64,000 nt of DNA. Source: Orbus sasakiae. GTDB taxonomy: Bacteria; Pseudomonadota; Gammaproteobacteria; Enterobacterales; Orbaceae. The position numbers and the translations under genes are program-made. The DNA is taken from NCBI RefSeq assembly GCF_039542345.1, contig NZ_BAABHY010000001.1, positions 1,736,001 through 1,800,000 of the forward strand. Reading direction: 5' to 3'. Shown piece after piece: positions 17,095 through 25,819 of the stretch (within the stretch, counting starts at the first letter, position 1; each line of letters opens with the position of its first letter). The notes below the pieces were generated by a model. The model was not told the origin of the DNA and searched no databases. It was given only the letters and a program-made list of their open reading frames with translations.

Positions 17095-17622
17095 TTAACA
17101 AGCAGCTAATTTACCACTTACATTCAGTAAACTACCAGTGATTAATTCGATCCCCATAACATAAGGTTCTGGTATAGCTGTTGACGACACAATATTAAAT
17201 TCACTAATCGATTTAAAACCAAAACGCGCATAATATTTTGGATCACCGACTAAAAATACACTCGTATAACCAAGCTGCTTCGCTCGTTTAAATGCTTCGT
17301 GAATTAATAAACGACCCACACCCTGATCTCGGTATTCTAGTTTTACCGTAATAGGAGCGAGTAACAGTGTGGGGATAGATTGTGAGTCAGTCTGAATAAT
17401 GTCGGTTTTAGTCAGCATGATATGCCCTATCAATTCACCTGCTGATTCAGCAACTAGCGCTAAATCAGCAATATAATTGTCACTTTCTCGGAGTTGATTT
17501 GCAAAATCCTGTTCGTTACCATCTGATACCTTAGCTGTCATAAAACCTGTTTTAATCAAATGATAAATGGCATCGAGTTCTTGTGTCTTTTCAGGACGAA
17601 TTGTGATTGCGTTATTTTTCAT
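17095..17622 (-). CDS. GNAT-family N-acetyltransferase (YhbS-like)
   Basis: A 175-residue acetyl-CoA-dependent acyltransferase. The acetyl-CoA loop is YRDQGVGRLLI (around 98-108), followed by LGYTSVFLVGDPKYYARFGF, the pattern of the YhbS/COG3153 subgroup. The acceptor substrate is unknown. Single gene between ridA and an APC permease; nothing in the context suggests its target. Confidence 0.8.
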   Translation of the reverse strand: MKNNAITIRPEKTQELDAIYHLIKTGFMTAKVSDGNEQDFANQLRESDNYIADLALVAESAGELIGHIMLTKTDIIQTDSQSIPTLLLAPITVKLEYRDQGVGRLLIHEAFKRAKQLGYTSVFLVGDPKYYARFGFKSISEFNIVSSTAIPEPYVMGIELITGSLLNVSGKLAAC

Positions 17623-17682
17623 GTTGACAATCTACTCTAAAATAATAAAACGCTATCATATCACGAAAAACAGCTCTTCATC

Positions 17683-19029
17683 CTATTTTGCAGCATCAAG
17701 CCAAGTCAAATCAGATTTATCATGATTAAAAAATAAGATAAGCACGCCAATAATCAACCACCCTACCCCGACCATTTTCGCATCAATATCGATATGTAAT
17801 AATACGGGCAATAAAACAATGATACCGATAATAGGGACAACAATATCGCTAACTAAAGCGGATAACCCACGCGTTTTTTTCTTAAATTTAAAATAACCAA
17901 TTACTGCAACATGTAACATAATAAACGCACTTAATGCACCCACATCGACAAAAGAGACTAAAGTCGGTAGCCCTTTAGCGCTGTTGGCTGCAATCGCTGC
18001 CAAACATAAATTGAAACCAGCGGCAAATAAAATCGCAATCGTTGGTGCACCACTGTGTTTACCTACTTTGGCTAATATTGAGGGTAACCGTTTATCACGC
18101 CCCATGCCGAACAATAAACGGCTGGCGGCGGCTTGACCTACCATGGCCGCAAATGCAGCCCCAATCGCTTTCATTAGAGCGAGAGCCCAACCTAACCAAA
18201 CAGCGAGTTCTTGATTGACAATGTCATAATATGCTTTGCCTTGTAAGCCAGGGTTAGCACGTAAATATTCTGGTGAATATGGACTTAATAAAGCGCCAAT
18301 ATACGTTTGAACCACAAATAATGTCCCGGCCAAGATTAAACATCCGATGATAGCCTTACTGACTAAGCTGCGTTTTCCCCCATTTTCTTCAGCAAATGTG
18401 GCGATCGCGTCAAACCCTAAGTAGGATAAAACAGCAATCGAGACAGCCGTAAATAAATTACTCCAACTAAATAACGCCCCACCGACAAATGGATGTAACC
18501 AGTCTCTTTGCGCACCGCTGGTAATTAAAATCCAAATCCCCATAATCAATACAGCCGCTAATACCACAATTTCAAGGACTAAAATGATCAAGGTAATTTT
18601 GGCTGATTTTTTGATTCCGACCAAATTTAATGTGGTTGTTAGCGCTACCGCAATACATGTCCATACCCAAACAGGTACACTTGGAATAATGGCATTTAAT
18701 GAAATGCCGCTAAACAGATATGCAACAGCAGGAATAAACATATAGTCGAGCAATAATAACCAACCAACGAGAAAGCCTGCGTTAGGATGGATGCCCGCAG
18801 AACAATAAGCATAAACTGAACCTGCATGTGGCAGCTCACGAGACATTCTGGCATAAGAAAATGCCGTAAATGCCATCACTCCCGTGGCAACAATATACAC
18901 TAATGCAATTGCACCATCACTAATGGCATCAAGTACACCAAATAAACCCACGGGAGCGGCGGGGCCAATGAAAAGCAGACCAAGAATTACTAAATCCCGA
19001 AACCGCATACTTTTTGTTAATTGTTGCAT
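17683..19029 (-). CDS. APC-superfamily amino acid/polyamine permease
   Basis: Inner-membrane permease of 448 residues with about 12 hydrophobic segments. The start FRDLVILGLLFIGPAAPVG, the GSVYAY segment of helix 3 and YLGFDAIATFAEE place it in the amino acid-polyamine-organocation superfamily. As far as I can compare, it is nearest to the putrescine importer PuuP/PlaP group. Substrate not determined. Monocistronic. Confidence 0.82.
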   Translation of the reverse strand: MQQLTKSMRFRDLVILGLLFIGPAAPVGLFGVLDAISDGAIALVYIVATGVMAFTAFSYARMSRELPHAGSVYAYCSAGIHPNAGFLVGWLLLLDYMFIPAVAYLFSGISLNAIIPSVPVWVWTCIAVALTTTLNLVGIKKSAKITLIILVLEIVVLAAVLIMGIWILITSGAQRDWLHPFVGGALFSWSNLFTAVSIAVLSYLGFDAIATFAEENGGKRSLVSKAIIGCLILAGTLFVVQTYIGALLSPYSPEYLRANPGLQGKAYYDIVNQELAVWLGWALALMKAIGAAFAAMVGQAAASRLLFGMGRDKRLPSILAKVGKHSGAPTIAILFAAGFNLCLAAIAANSAKGLPTLVSFVDVGALSAFIMLHVAVIGYFKFKKKTRGLSALVSDIVVPIIGIIVLLPVLLHIDIDAKMVGVGWLIIGVLILFFNHDKSDLTWLDAAK

Positions 19030-19267
19030 AGATTATCTCAATTCGTTAAACCACATGCTGATATCATAATGAGATTACTAAAATATGCTAAGAATTTATC
19101 CGCATTATCTTATTCCAATCAGTTATATAAAAATGGGCGTATTGCCAGTATGCCGATAAGCAATAATGACACCACTCTTTATCGAGCAATATCAGTTTAT
19201 GTTCTGGATCAGATACAATAGATAATAATGGAAGACAAAACCGACACATTATTGCCGTAGATAGGAT

Positions 19268-19291
19268 AAAGTGCCTAAATTTAGGCACTTT
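19268..19291 (-). terminator. Terminator of osmC
   Basis: A perfect 24-bp palindrome, AAAGTGCCTAAA and its complement, 17 bp after the osmC stop, followed by TTTATCC on the minus strand. The adjoining 19030-19267 contains no convincing gene. Confidence 0.65.
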
Positions 19292-19307
19292 CAAACAGGG
19301 GAGTAAA

Positions 19308-19727
19308 TTAGTTTTGTTCTCTAATTTCGTAGGTATAACTCATTTTTGCCGTTTTACCTAACATGATTGACGCACTGCAATATTTTTCAGATGCGAGTTG
19401 AATTGCTCTTTCAACGGATTCATTGGTCACTGATTTCCCTGTAATCACAATATGGAAATTAATGGTGGTATAAACTTTAGGAGAGGTGTCAGCTTGTGTC
19501 TTTTCAATATCAATCCACATATCACGGACATCTTGTTTTGCTGTTTTTAAAATCGCCGTAATATCATATGCCATACAACCCGCTGCACCATGAAGCAATA
19601 GTTCCATTGGTCTTGCTCCGCGGTTACGACCGCCATGTTCTACGCCACCATCCATAATTAATGTGTGACCACTTGCCGTCTCACCCATAAAGCAGAATTC
19701 ATCAACCCATTTTAAACGATCTTTCAT
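19308..19727 (-). CDS. yhfA: OsmC-family protein (YhfA-like)
   Basis: OsmC/Ohr-fold protein related to thiol-dependent peroxide reductases. It has a cysteine in GAAGCMAYD and another in SEKYCSAS, the positions of the redox pair in the family, though YhfA proteins are functionally uncharacterised. The start at 19727 (139 aa) is chosen because AGGAG lies 5 nt upstream and E. coli YhfA begins at the same place; an in-frame start 15 nt earlier lacks a ribosome-binding site. Confidence 0.85.
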   Translation of the reverse strand: MKDRLKWVDEFCFMGETASGHTLIMDGGVEHGGRNRGARPMELLLHGAAGCMAYDITAILKTAKQDVRDMWIDIEKTQADTSPKVYTTINFHIVITGKSVTNESVERAIQLASEKYCSASIMLGKTAKMSYTYEIREQN

Positions 19728-19843
19728 ACCGACTCCTGACAAAATATTAAATAAATTTAGACTAAAATTATTCTATTATGTTTAAACAATAAAATCACGA
19801 TCCAATTATTTTAATTTATTCTTTTGACAAACTGCACGCCATA

Positions 19844-20659
19844 TCAGTCAATTTCTAGGGTCAAACTTACCCCGACCTCATGCACAGGAATCGCCTGATT
19901 AATCTCAGATTTTGCGATAAATGAGACACAGTGACACGGATAAAGCTGTCTAATCTCATTTTTCACAAAATATTCAACTGTATGGCTGAGTTGTTTAGAA
20001 CGTTCAAATAAATGAAAGCCACCAATGATGCCCACCACTTTGGTTTCATTACAAACCTGCTTAGCATATTCAACAATATTACAGATACCACTATGTGAAC
20101 AACCGGTAATAATAAATAGTCCTGTTCTACTTTGATACACTAATGCCGAGTCATCTAACACGTAATCAACGTCCATCTCATGATGACATGGATCGACAAT
20201 ACAGCCAAAATGCTGACGGTGTTCAAAATCATTGGATGATGGGATTTCGCCTAAAAACGTGATATTTGGACTAATTTTGATTGGGGTTTTCGATAATTGT
20301 AATGAACACATTGTTTGCAGTTGTGATTCATCAAAAGGTGAACCAATCGATTCATTTTCAAATATTTTCGTTTTAAATGCATCGGGATGAGCAACAAGAT
20401 TAACCATTTTTAGATCCATTTCTTTGGCTAAAAATTGCAATCCTCGAGTATGATCGTTATGACCATGAGAAATCGCAATTGTTGAAACAGTGGTGAGATC
20501 AATCCCCATTAATTTCGCATTTTTAATGAAAATATCAGAATAACCAACATCCAACAATAACCTTTGCCCTTCATCTTCAATATAATAGCAAACACCGGGT
20601 TCACCCAAATAATAGTGATCAATCAGGGTATTATTATCAACCAGTACAACGAGTTTCAT
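19844..20659 (-). CDS. Metallo-beta-lactamase-fold hydrolase (COG1237-like)
   Basis: MBL-fold protein of about 271 residues with the metal-binding SHGHNDHTRG (near 64-73), a downstream GCSHSG histidine and a late PCHC motif. The layout is that of COG1237, often labelled dihydropterin-ribofuranosylaminobenzene-phosphate synthase after an archaeal member, a function unlikely here. The ATG at 20659 is preferred over the adjacent GTG because GAGG lies 7 nt before it. Real substrate unknown. Confidence 0.8.
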   Translation of the reverse strand: MKLVVLVDNNTLIDHYYLGEPGVCYYIEDEGQRLLLDVGYSDIFIKNAKLMGIDLTTVSTIAISHGHNDHTRGLQFLAKEMDLKMVNLVAHPDAFKTKIFENESIGSPFDESQLQTMCSLQLSKTPIKISPNITFLGEIPSSNDFEHRQHFGCIVDPCHHEMDVDYVLDDSALVYQSRTGLFIITGCSHSGICNIVEYAKQVCNETKVVGIIGGFHLFERSKQLSHTVEYFVKNEIRQLYPCHCVSFIAKSEINQAIPVHEVGVSLTLEID

Positions 20660-20752
20660 CACACGACCTCTAAAAATTTATTCACTCACCAAATAACGGA
20701 TTGTTGTGTATAATTCATATTATTGTTCCAGTTTAATATTAACAAGTTAACG

Positions 20753-21412
20753 ATGCTAAGCCAATCTCAACAAATCATAATCAATACACATCATTACGTA
20801 AAAGAAAAACTTGCTCATGATTTTTCGGGTCATGATATTGCCCATATCGAACGTGTCGTTAAACTCGCCACGCATATTCAAACAACCGAACCTGAAAGCG
20901 ATCTTTTTATTGTCACAATGAGTGCCTATTTGCATGATGTTATTGATGATAAAGTCACCGATAATAGTGAACAGGCACGACAAGATCTTATCACATTTCT
21001 CAAGCAACAATCTGTGACTGAATCTGTGCAAAATGCGATTTTGGACATCATTGACAATATGTCATTTCGTAAAAATTTATCCACCAAACAATCCTTGAGT
21101 AAAGAGGGACAAATCGTACAAGACGCGGATAGGCTCGATGCATTAGGTGCAATCGGCATTGGTCGCACGTTTTATTATGGTGGTAATAAAAAAAATATGA
21201 TGCATGACCCAAAAGTGTTGCCACGCAGTGACATGACGGAAGACGATTATAAGCGCCCTAATACCGTGATTAACCATTTTTACGAAAAACTCTTTCTACT
21301 TAAAGATCAGATGAATACCCATGCGGGAAAAAAACTCGCCGCAAAACGCCATCAAATTCTGGTTGATTTTGTCAAACAATTTGAAGATGAATGGACAGTT
21401 AGCCTTAATTAA
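20753..21412 (+). CDS. HD-domain phosphohydrolase (YedJ-like)
   Basis: Cytosolic metal-dependent hydrolase of about 219 residues. HD-superfamily metal ligands are seen in order: HDIAHIERV, the doublet in AYLHDVIDD, and QDADRLDALGAIG near the middle; the last segment is typical of the YedJ/COG1418-like group. An ATG at 20753 replaces an upstream in-frame TTG. Substrate probably a nucleotide or phosphoester; unproven. It ends 80 bp before marR and may be a separate unit. Confidence 0.83.
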   Translation: MLSQSQQIIINTHHYVKEKLAHDFSGHDIAHIERVVKLATHIQTTEPESDLFIVTMSAYLHDVIDDKVTDNSEQARQDLITFLKQQSVTESVQNAILDIIDNMSFRKNLSTKQSLSKEGQIVQDADRLDALGAIGIGRTFYYGGNKKNMMHDPKVLPRSDMTEDDYKRPNTVINHFYEKLFLLKDQMNTHAGKKLAAKRHQILVDFVKQFEDEWTVSLN

Positions 21413-21431
21413 ATAATCCAACAGACTATGG

Positions 21432-21480
21432 TTGACAATTATGATTCGCTGCAATAAATTAGTTAGATGGCTAACTAATT
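21432..21480 (+). promoter_or_regulatory. marR-peroxiredoxin promoter with overlapping operator
   Basis: TTGACA (21432-21437), a 17-bp spacer and TAAATT (21455-21460) form a strong sigma70 promoter. A perfect inverted repeat AATTAGTTAG-ATGG-CTAACTAATT (21457-21480) overlaps the -10 element and the start site, 12 bp before the marR ATG. This is the expected layout of MarR autorepression. Confidence 0.85.
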
Positions 21481-21492
21481 TTACTAAACAAT

Positions 21493-21984
21493 ATGATAAA
21501 CCTAGAGAAAAAATACTTAACACTGATTGATCTTGTTAAACATCAAGATCCCCATCATGCAAAAAAAATCGCAATTTGTTTGCATGTTTTGTCCGCAGCA
21601 AACAGAATTGATAAAAGCTGTGCAGATAAGCTGTCACACTATAATCTATCAGAAGGACGATTTCTGATTTTGGCTTTATTAATGCAATATGACCACTTAT
21701 CACCTTTAGAAATCGCTCATCATTGCGGAGTAACAAAAGCTACTATTTCGGCTTTACTGCAATCTTTAATTAAAGATCAATTCATCAATAAAGCACTCGA
21801 TCCACAAGATGGTCGTAAACAGATCATTACCCTAACCAAAACAGGTCGCCAATTAATTAGTCAACTGTTTTCAATTCATACGAAATGGATAGAACAATTA
21901 ACCGATAATTTCAGTCAGGGGGAAGCTGAACAATTAACTCAATTACTCACCAAGCTGTTGAATAACCTTAGAGACAAGGAATAA
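21493..21984 (+). CDS. MarR-family transcriptional regulator, possibly redox-sensing
   Basis: Winged-helix dimeric repressor of 163 residues. The recognition region is SPLEIAHHCGVTKATISALLQSL and the wing is DPQDGRKQIITLT. Two cysteines lie near the N terminus (29 and 43); Cys29 in the context AICLHVLSAANR falls where OhrR carries its peroxide-sensing cysteine, so thiol sensing is plausible but inferred. A perfect palindromic operator precedes the gene, and a peroxiredoxin-like gene starts 4 bp after it. The pair probably responds to oxidants. Confidence 0.88.
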   Translation: MINLEKKYLTLIDLVKHQDPHHAKKIAICLHVLSAANRIDKSCADKLSHYNLSEGRFLILALLMQYDHLSPLEIAHHCGVTKATISALLQSLIKDQFINKALDPQDGRKQIITLTKTGRQLISQLFSIHTKWIEQLTDNFSQGEAEQLTQLLTKLLNNLRDKE

Positions 21985-21988
21985 TAAA

Positions 21989-22624
21989 ATGACTTTACTT
22001 ACCACATTGCAAAATATTCAAACACAATTATTAAGACAATTACCGCCAGAGATAACAGCACAATTAGAATCGTCTTTGACTGATATGCTTAAACAAAATC
22101 TGGATAAAAATGCACTCAAAGCTCATGATATAGCGCCTGATTTTACACTAACTGGCTCTGAAGGTAATATTTACTCATTAACACAATTACTGAATAAACA
22201 AGATCCAACTTTTATCTTTTTCTTTCGTGGTAGTTGGTGCCCATTTTGTGTCGCACAATTACAACACTATCGTGATAAACTTTTAGCAGGTAAACAAGCC
22301 ACAGTTATTGCTATTTCACCCCAAACCCCAGCAATCAATAATCAGTTAAAACATGATCATCATATTAACTTTACCCTACTTTCAGACAAAGGAAACCTAG
22401 TCGCTAAAAAATTTGGCTTAGTTTTTACATTACCAGAGGATATTCGAACCTTATACCAAAATTTAGGCGCTAATATTGCAAATTTTAATGGAGATGATAG
22501 CTATCAATTACCTATACCTGCAAGCTATGTGATTGCACCAAACAGAGAAATTTTATATGCGTCAGTTAATGTAAACTATATGTTACGTCCTGATTTTTGT
22601 GAAATAGAAAAAAATTTAGGCTAA
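21989..22624 (+). CDS. Peroxiredoxin-like AhpC/TSA-family protein
   Basis: Thioredoxin-fold protein of 211 residues with the active-site segment FFRGSWCPFC (cysteines 84 and 87), the pattern of the peroxiredoxin-like PRX_like2 group. An N-terminal helical region (1-45) precedes the APDFTL start of the fold. It probably reduces peroxides using a cellular thiol. It is translationally coupled to the upstream marR gene and shares its promoter. Confidence 0.85.
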   Translation: MTLLTTLQNIQTQLLRQLPPEITAQLESSLTDMLKQNLDKNALKAHDIAPDFTLTGSEGNIYSLTQLLNKQDPTFIFFFRGSWCPFCVAQLQHYRDKLLAGKQATVIAISPQTPAINNQLKHDHHINFTLLSDKGNLVAKKFGLVFTLPEDIRTLYQNLGANIANFNGDDSYQLPIPASYVIAPNREILYASVNVNYMLRPDFCEIEKNLG

Positions 22625-22633
22625 ACCAAATTT

Positions 22634-22649
22634 CGTGATCTTTTTCACA
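22634..22649 (+). promoter_or_regulatory. CRP-binding site upstream of ivbL-ilvBN
   Basis: CGTGATCTTTTTCACA fits the cAMP-CRP consensus TGTGA-N6-TCACA, with the GTGA and TCAC cores 6 bp apart. It lies about 115 bp before the ivbL start. E. coli ilvBN is known to be activated by CRP. Confidence 0.7.
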
Positions 22650-22748
22650 TTTTTATATTGATTTGGCTTTTTTTTCGAAAAATTATTGCTTAGCAAGAAA
22701 AATTATGTTGTTATAACTCCCAATTAATAACAAAGAGAAAATGATCCC

Positions 22749-22847
22749 ATGACTACATTAACGTCGACACAGCTTATTGCTACACTGATTAATTCAGTGC
22801 TCGTCGTCGTGCGTGTGGTGGTCGGCAATGCGCCGCGACGGGATTAA
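22749..22847 (+). CDS. ivbL: IvbL, ilvBN operon leader peptide
   Basis: A 32-codon leader starting MTTLTSTQL and containing a valine- and leucine-rich run, SVLVVVRVVVGNAP, almost superimposable on the E. coli leader (VVVVRVVVVVGNAP). Stalling of the ribosome on Val/Leu codons would prevent the downstream terminator from forming when these amino acids are scarce. Two extra arginines and an aspartate follow the NAP end of the E. coli peptide. Confidence 0.95.
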   Translation: MTTLTSTQLIATLINSVLVVVRVVVGNAPRRD

Positions 22848-22864
22848 ATCAACACGTTGACGAT

Positions 22865-22903
22865 AACCCCGCCGGTGCAAACACCGAGCGGGGTTTCTTT
22901 TTA
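22865..22903 (+). terminator. ilvBN attenuator
   Basis: A GC-rich stem (AACCCCG...CGGGGTT enclosing CCGGTG-CAAA-CACCG) is followed by a T-rich tract, 18 bp after the ivbL stop codon and 50 bp before ilvB. This is the terminator arm of the attenuation system. Confidence 0.92.
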
Positions 22904-22952
22904 GTATCCTGCTCATGTTATCCCGGCAATAGAATGATAAGGATAAAGAGCG

Positions 22953-24641
22953 ATGCAATCTTCCCATACCACACAACCTTTGCGCTTAACGGGTGCCGAG
23001 CTTATTGTAAAAATTCTTGAACATTATGGTATCACACAAGTTGCGGGTATACCTGGTGGTGCAATCTTACCTTTATATGATGCATTAGGACAAAGCCAAC
23101 AGATACAACATATTCTTACACGCCATGAACAAGCTGCAGGATTTATTGCTCAAGGAATGACGCGAACCAATGGTAAACCTGCCGTATGCCTTGCTTCAAG
23201 TGGGCCTGGTGCAACCAATTTGTTAACAGCGATTGCAGATGCCAAACTGGATTCAATTCCAATCGTCTGTATTACGGGGCAAGTTTCCTCATCAACGATT
23301 GGTACTGATGCATTCCAAGAAGTGGATACCTATGGTATTTCAATTCCCATTACAAAACATAACTATTTAGTCCGCAGTATTGAAGAATTAGCCGGTGTTA
23401 TGCAAAATGCATTTCGGATTGCGCAATCTGGTCGACCTGGGCCGGTATGGGTGGATGTGCCTAAAGATATTCAAACCGCAACCATTGAGATTGAAGCCTT
23501 ACCCGATTTTTCTGTCCATCATCCGCATCCCCAGATAGAGAGTATGCAAATTGAACAGGCAGCAAGTTTAATTAATGATGCTAAACGTCCGATTGCTTAT
23601 CTTGGTGGCGGTATTGTTTTTGCTGATGCACATGAAGCCGCATTGGCATTAATTGAAAAGTCAAATATTCCGACCACAACAACATTGATGGCATTAGGTT
23701 GTATTGCAAGTGATCACCCATTATCACTGGGTATGCTGGGCATGCATGCTAAACGTAGCACTAACTTAATTTTGCAAGAAGCTGATTTACTGATTGTACT
23801 TGGTGCACGCTTTGATGACCGAGCGATTGGTAAAACTGAACAATTTTGTCCCAATGCCAAGATTATTCATGTTGATATCGATCGCGCTGAATTAGGTAAG
23901 GTTAAGCAACCCGATATTGCGATTCATGCTGATGTTGCTGACGTTTTGCAACAACTATTAGCCAACATTACGCCGCAACCAAGACATGAATGGTTGAAGC
24001 AAATTGAGCATATCAAACATCAGTTTCCATGCTCACATCACAGTAATGATCCACTCAGCCATTATGGATTAATTCAAGCTGTGGCAAAAATAGCCGGCCC
24101 TAAAGCTGTCATTACGACAGATGTTGGCCAACACCAAATGTGGGTAGCTCAAGCGTATCCGTTTAGTCGACCAAGGCAACTACTCACCTCAGGCGGTCTT
24201 GGTACGATGGGATTTGGGCTACCTACTGCAATCGGTGCCGCGCTGGTTAGTCCTGAACAGGTGGTTATCTGTTTTACCGGCGATGGCAGTATTATGATGA
24301 ATATCCAAGAACTGGCAACAGCTGCTGAACATAATCTCAATATAAAAATTATTTTATTGAATAATCAGGCGCTAGGTCTAGTTCATCAACAACAAACGTT
24401 ATTTTATGGTCAACGTATTTTTTCATCAACGTTTCCCTATCAAGCTGATTTTATCAAAATAGCACAAGGATTCGGCTTAAATACATGCAATTTAAATGAT
24501 CAGACTGATCCAGTACACGCACTAACCCAAGCAATCAACACACCAGGGCCTTGTTTAATTCATGCGTACATTGATATTAATGAAAAAGTTTATCCAATGG
24601 TACCACCAGGCGCTGCAAACATTGAAATGGTAGGAGAATAA
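22953..24641 (+). CDS. ilvB: Acetolactate synthase I, large subunit
   Basis: Thiamine-diphosphate and FAD enzyme that joins two pyruvates, or pyruvate and 2-oxobutyrate, in branched-chain amino acid synthesis. The 562 residues equal the E. coli IlvB length and identity is high throughout: GIPGGAILPLYDAL, the catalytic glutamate in RHEQAAGF, TDVGQHQMW, and the ThDP-binding GDGSIMMNIQE. Preceded by the ivbL leader and attenuator and followed after 1 bp by its regulatory subunit ilvN. Confidence 0.98.
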   Translation: MQSSHTTQPLRLTGAELIVKILEHYGITQVAGIPGGAILPLYDALGQSQQIQHILTRHEQAAGFIAQGMTRTNGKPAVCLASSGPGATNLLTAIADAKLDSIPIVCITGQVSSSTIGTDAFQEVDTYGISIPITKHNYLVRSIEELAGVMQNAFRIAQSGRPGPVWVDVPKDIQTATIEIEALPDFSVHHPHPQIESMQIEQAASLINDAKRPIAYLGGGIVFADAHEAALALIEKSNIPTTTTLMALGCIASDHPLSLGMLGMHAKRSTNLILQEADLLIVLGARFDDRAIGKTEQFCPNAKIIHVDIDRAELGKVKQPDIAIHADVADVLQQLLANITPQPRHEWLKQIEHIKHQFPCSHHSNDPLSHYGLIQAVAKIAGPKAVITTDVGQHQMWVAQAYPFSRPRQLLTSGGLGTMGFGLPTAIGAALVSPEQVVICFTGDGSIMMNIQELATAAEHNLNIKIILLNNQALGLVHQQQTLFYGQRIFSSTFPYQADFIKIAQGFGLNTCNLNDQTDPVHALTQAINTPGPCLIHAYIDINEKVYPMVPPGAANIEMVGE

Positions 24642-24642
24642 T

Positions 24643-24924
24643 ATGTCACAACCCGCAACTCAAATAGTTTTAACCTTAACCGTCCTTAACCACCCCGGCG
24701 TTATGACGCATATTTGCGGATTATTTGCTCGTCGCGCATTTAATGTTGAGGGTATTTTATGCTTACCTCTAAACGGTTCAGGCTATAGCCGTATTTGGCT
24801 CTTAGTGCAAAATGACGAGCGATTATCCCAAATGATCAGCCAAGTTGAAAAATTAGAAGATGTGCAAGATGTCAATAAAAGTGATAACTTAAGTATCTTT
24901 GAAAGACTCGCTGATTTTCAATAA
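24643..24924 (+). CDS. ilvN: Acetolactate synthase I, regulatory small subunit
   Basis: An ACT-domain subunit (93 residues; E. coli 96) that activates IlvB and gives valine feedback inhibition. The segment VLNHPGVMTHICGLFARRAFNVEGI is the ACT signature. Its ATG overlaps the end of ilvB by spacing only (one base between stop and start), so expression is coupled. Confidence 0.97.
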   Translation: MSQPATQIVLTLTVLNHPGVMTHICGLFARRAFNVEGILCLPLNGSGYSRIWLLVQNDERLSQMISQVEKLEDVQDVNKSDNLSIFERLADFQ

Positions 24925-24937
24925 CCGTCATATCGTT

Positions 24938-24972
24938 CTTAGCGAAAATGCAATACATTCGTTTTCGCTAAG
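24938..24972 (+). terminator. Hairpin after ilvN
   Basis: CTTAGCGAAAA (24938-24948) and its complement (24962-24972) with a 13-nt loop, 13 bp after ilvN. No T-run follows, so termination here would be weak or rho-assisted. Confidence 0.45.
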
Positions 24973-24993
24973 TCGATTATCAGTTTAACTTAA

Positions 24994-25022
24994 TTGATAG
25001 CGTAACAGTTTCTCGTTATAAT
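24994..25022 (+). promoter_or_regulatory. Strong sigma70 promoter for the zinc-ribbon membrane protein
   Basis: TTGATA (24994-24999), a 17-bp spacer and a consensus TATAAT (25017-25022). It lies 88 bp upstream of the gene at 25110. Confidence 0.75.
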
Positions 25023-25109
25023 CACGGCCGTATCAATATAACTCTGCATATGATACCACTTAAAAAATAAAAAAAGATAAATAATAACAATATAATATAA
25101 GGAGTAGGT

Positions 25110-25748
25110 ATGTTTTTCATCTGGGGGAGAGGTGGTAATCGAGTTACGGCTGGAGAAGCGACACATCAAACATGCAGTACGTGCAATGATGTCACTCAAT
25201 TCAACACGGTTATCGATTATCGATTTTTTCACTTATGGTATCTCTTTAGTTTTCTGACTTCTCGACAATATGCTGTTGTTTGCGAACGTTGTGGCCATGG
25301 AGCCTACATAACGAAATCAGAATTCAAGCAAACCCATCACAAAGAGAAGATTCCGATTATTCGAAAGTGGGGCTGGCTTATCAGCTGTTTACTCATGGTG
25401 TTTTTAGTAAGCTATGCAATATACAGTAGTAAACAAGAGGCTGCACTCGTTAATCAATATATGACTCAACCACAAGTCAATGATATCTATTTTGCCGATT
25501 TAGCGAAAATTGACAGTAGTGGATATAACAGTGAAATTCATGCTTATGGCACGATGAAACTCGTCGGTTTTGAAGATGAATATTATTTATTTGCAATTGC
25601 TAACGTCGCTTATGATAAGAAAAAAGGCATCCCCAAAACGCTATCAACCATTGAGTATGTGGAAAATGACGACGAAATTGTCGCTTTAACGGAACCGGAA
25701 ATTATAGAATTAAAAAACAGTAATATCATTTATGATATTCGTCGCTAA
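25110..25748 (+). CDS. Zinc-ribbon membrane protein, unknown function
   Basis: A 212-residue protein with two cysteine pairs, CSTC (22-25) and CERC (58-61), that would form a zinc ribbon. One membrane helix follows (about 90-108) and then a soluble C-terminal domain of about 100 residues rich in acidic residues and tyrosine. I cannot place it in a named family. The GGAG ribosome-binding site is good and the promoter is near consensus, so it is likely well expressed. Single gene. Confidence 0.75.
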   Translation: MFFIWGRGGNRVTAGEATHQTCSTCNDVTQFNTVIDYRFFHLWYLFSFLTSRQYAVVCERCGHGAYITKSEFKQTHHKEKIPIIRKWGWLISCLLMVFLVSYAIYSSKQEAALVNQYMTQPQVNDIYFADLAKIDSSGYNSEIHAYGTMKLVGFEDEYYLFAIANVAYDKKKGIPKTLSTIEYVENDDEIVALTEPEIIELKNSNIIYDIRR

Positions 25749-25819
25749 TCACATATCAATCTTATGATTCAAGGATTGTCTTAAAGCAAAGACAGATTTA
25801 AGACAATCCCTAAATTAAA

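Noticed and set aside
19088..19294. A 68-codon minus-strand frame between osmC and the APC permease
   Set aside because: It begins inside the osmC terminator palindrome, lacks a ribosome-binding site and shows no recognisable protein pattern.
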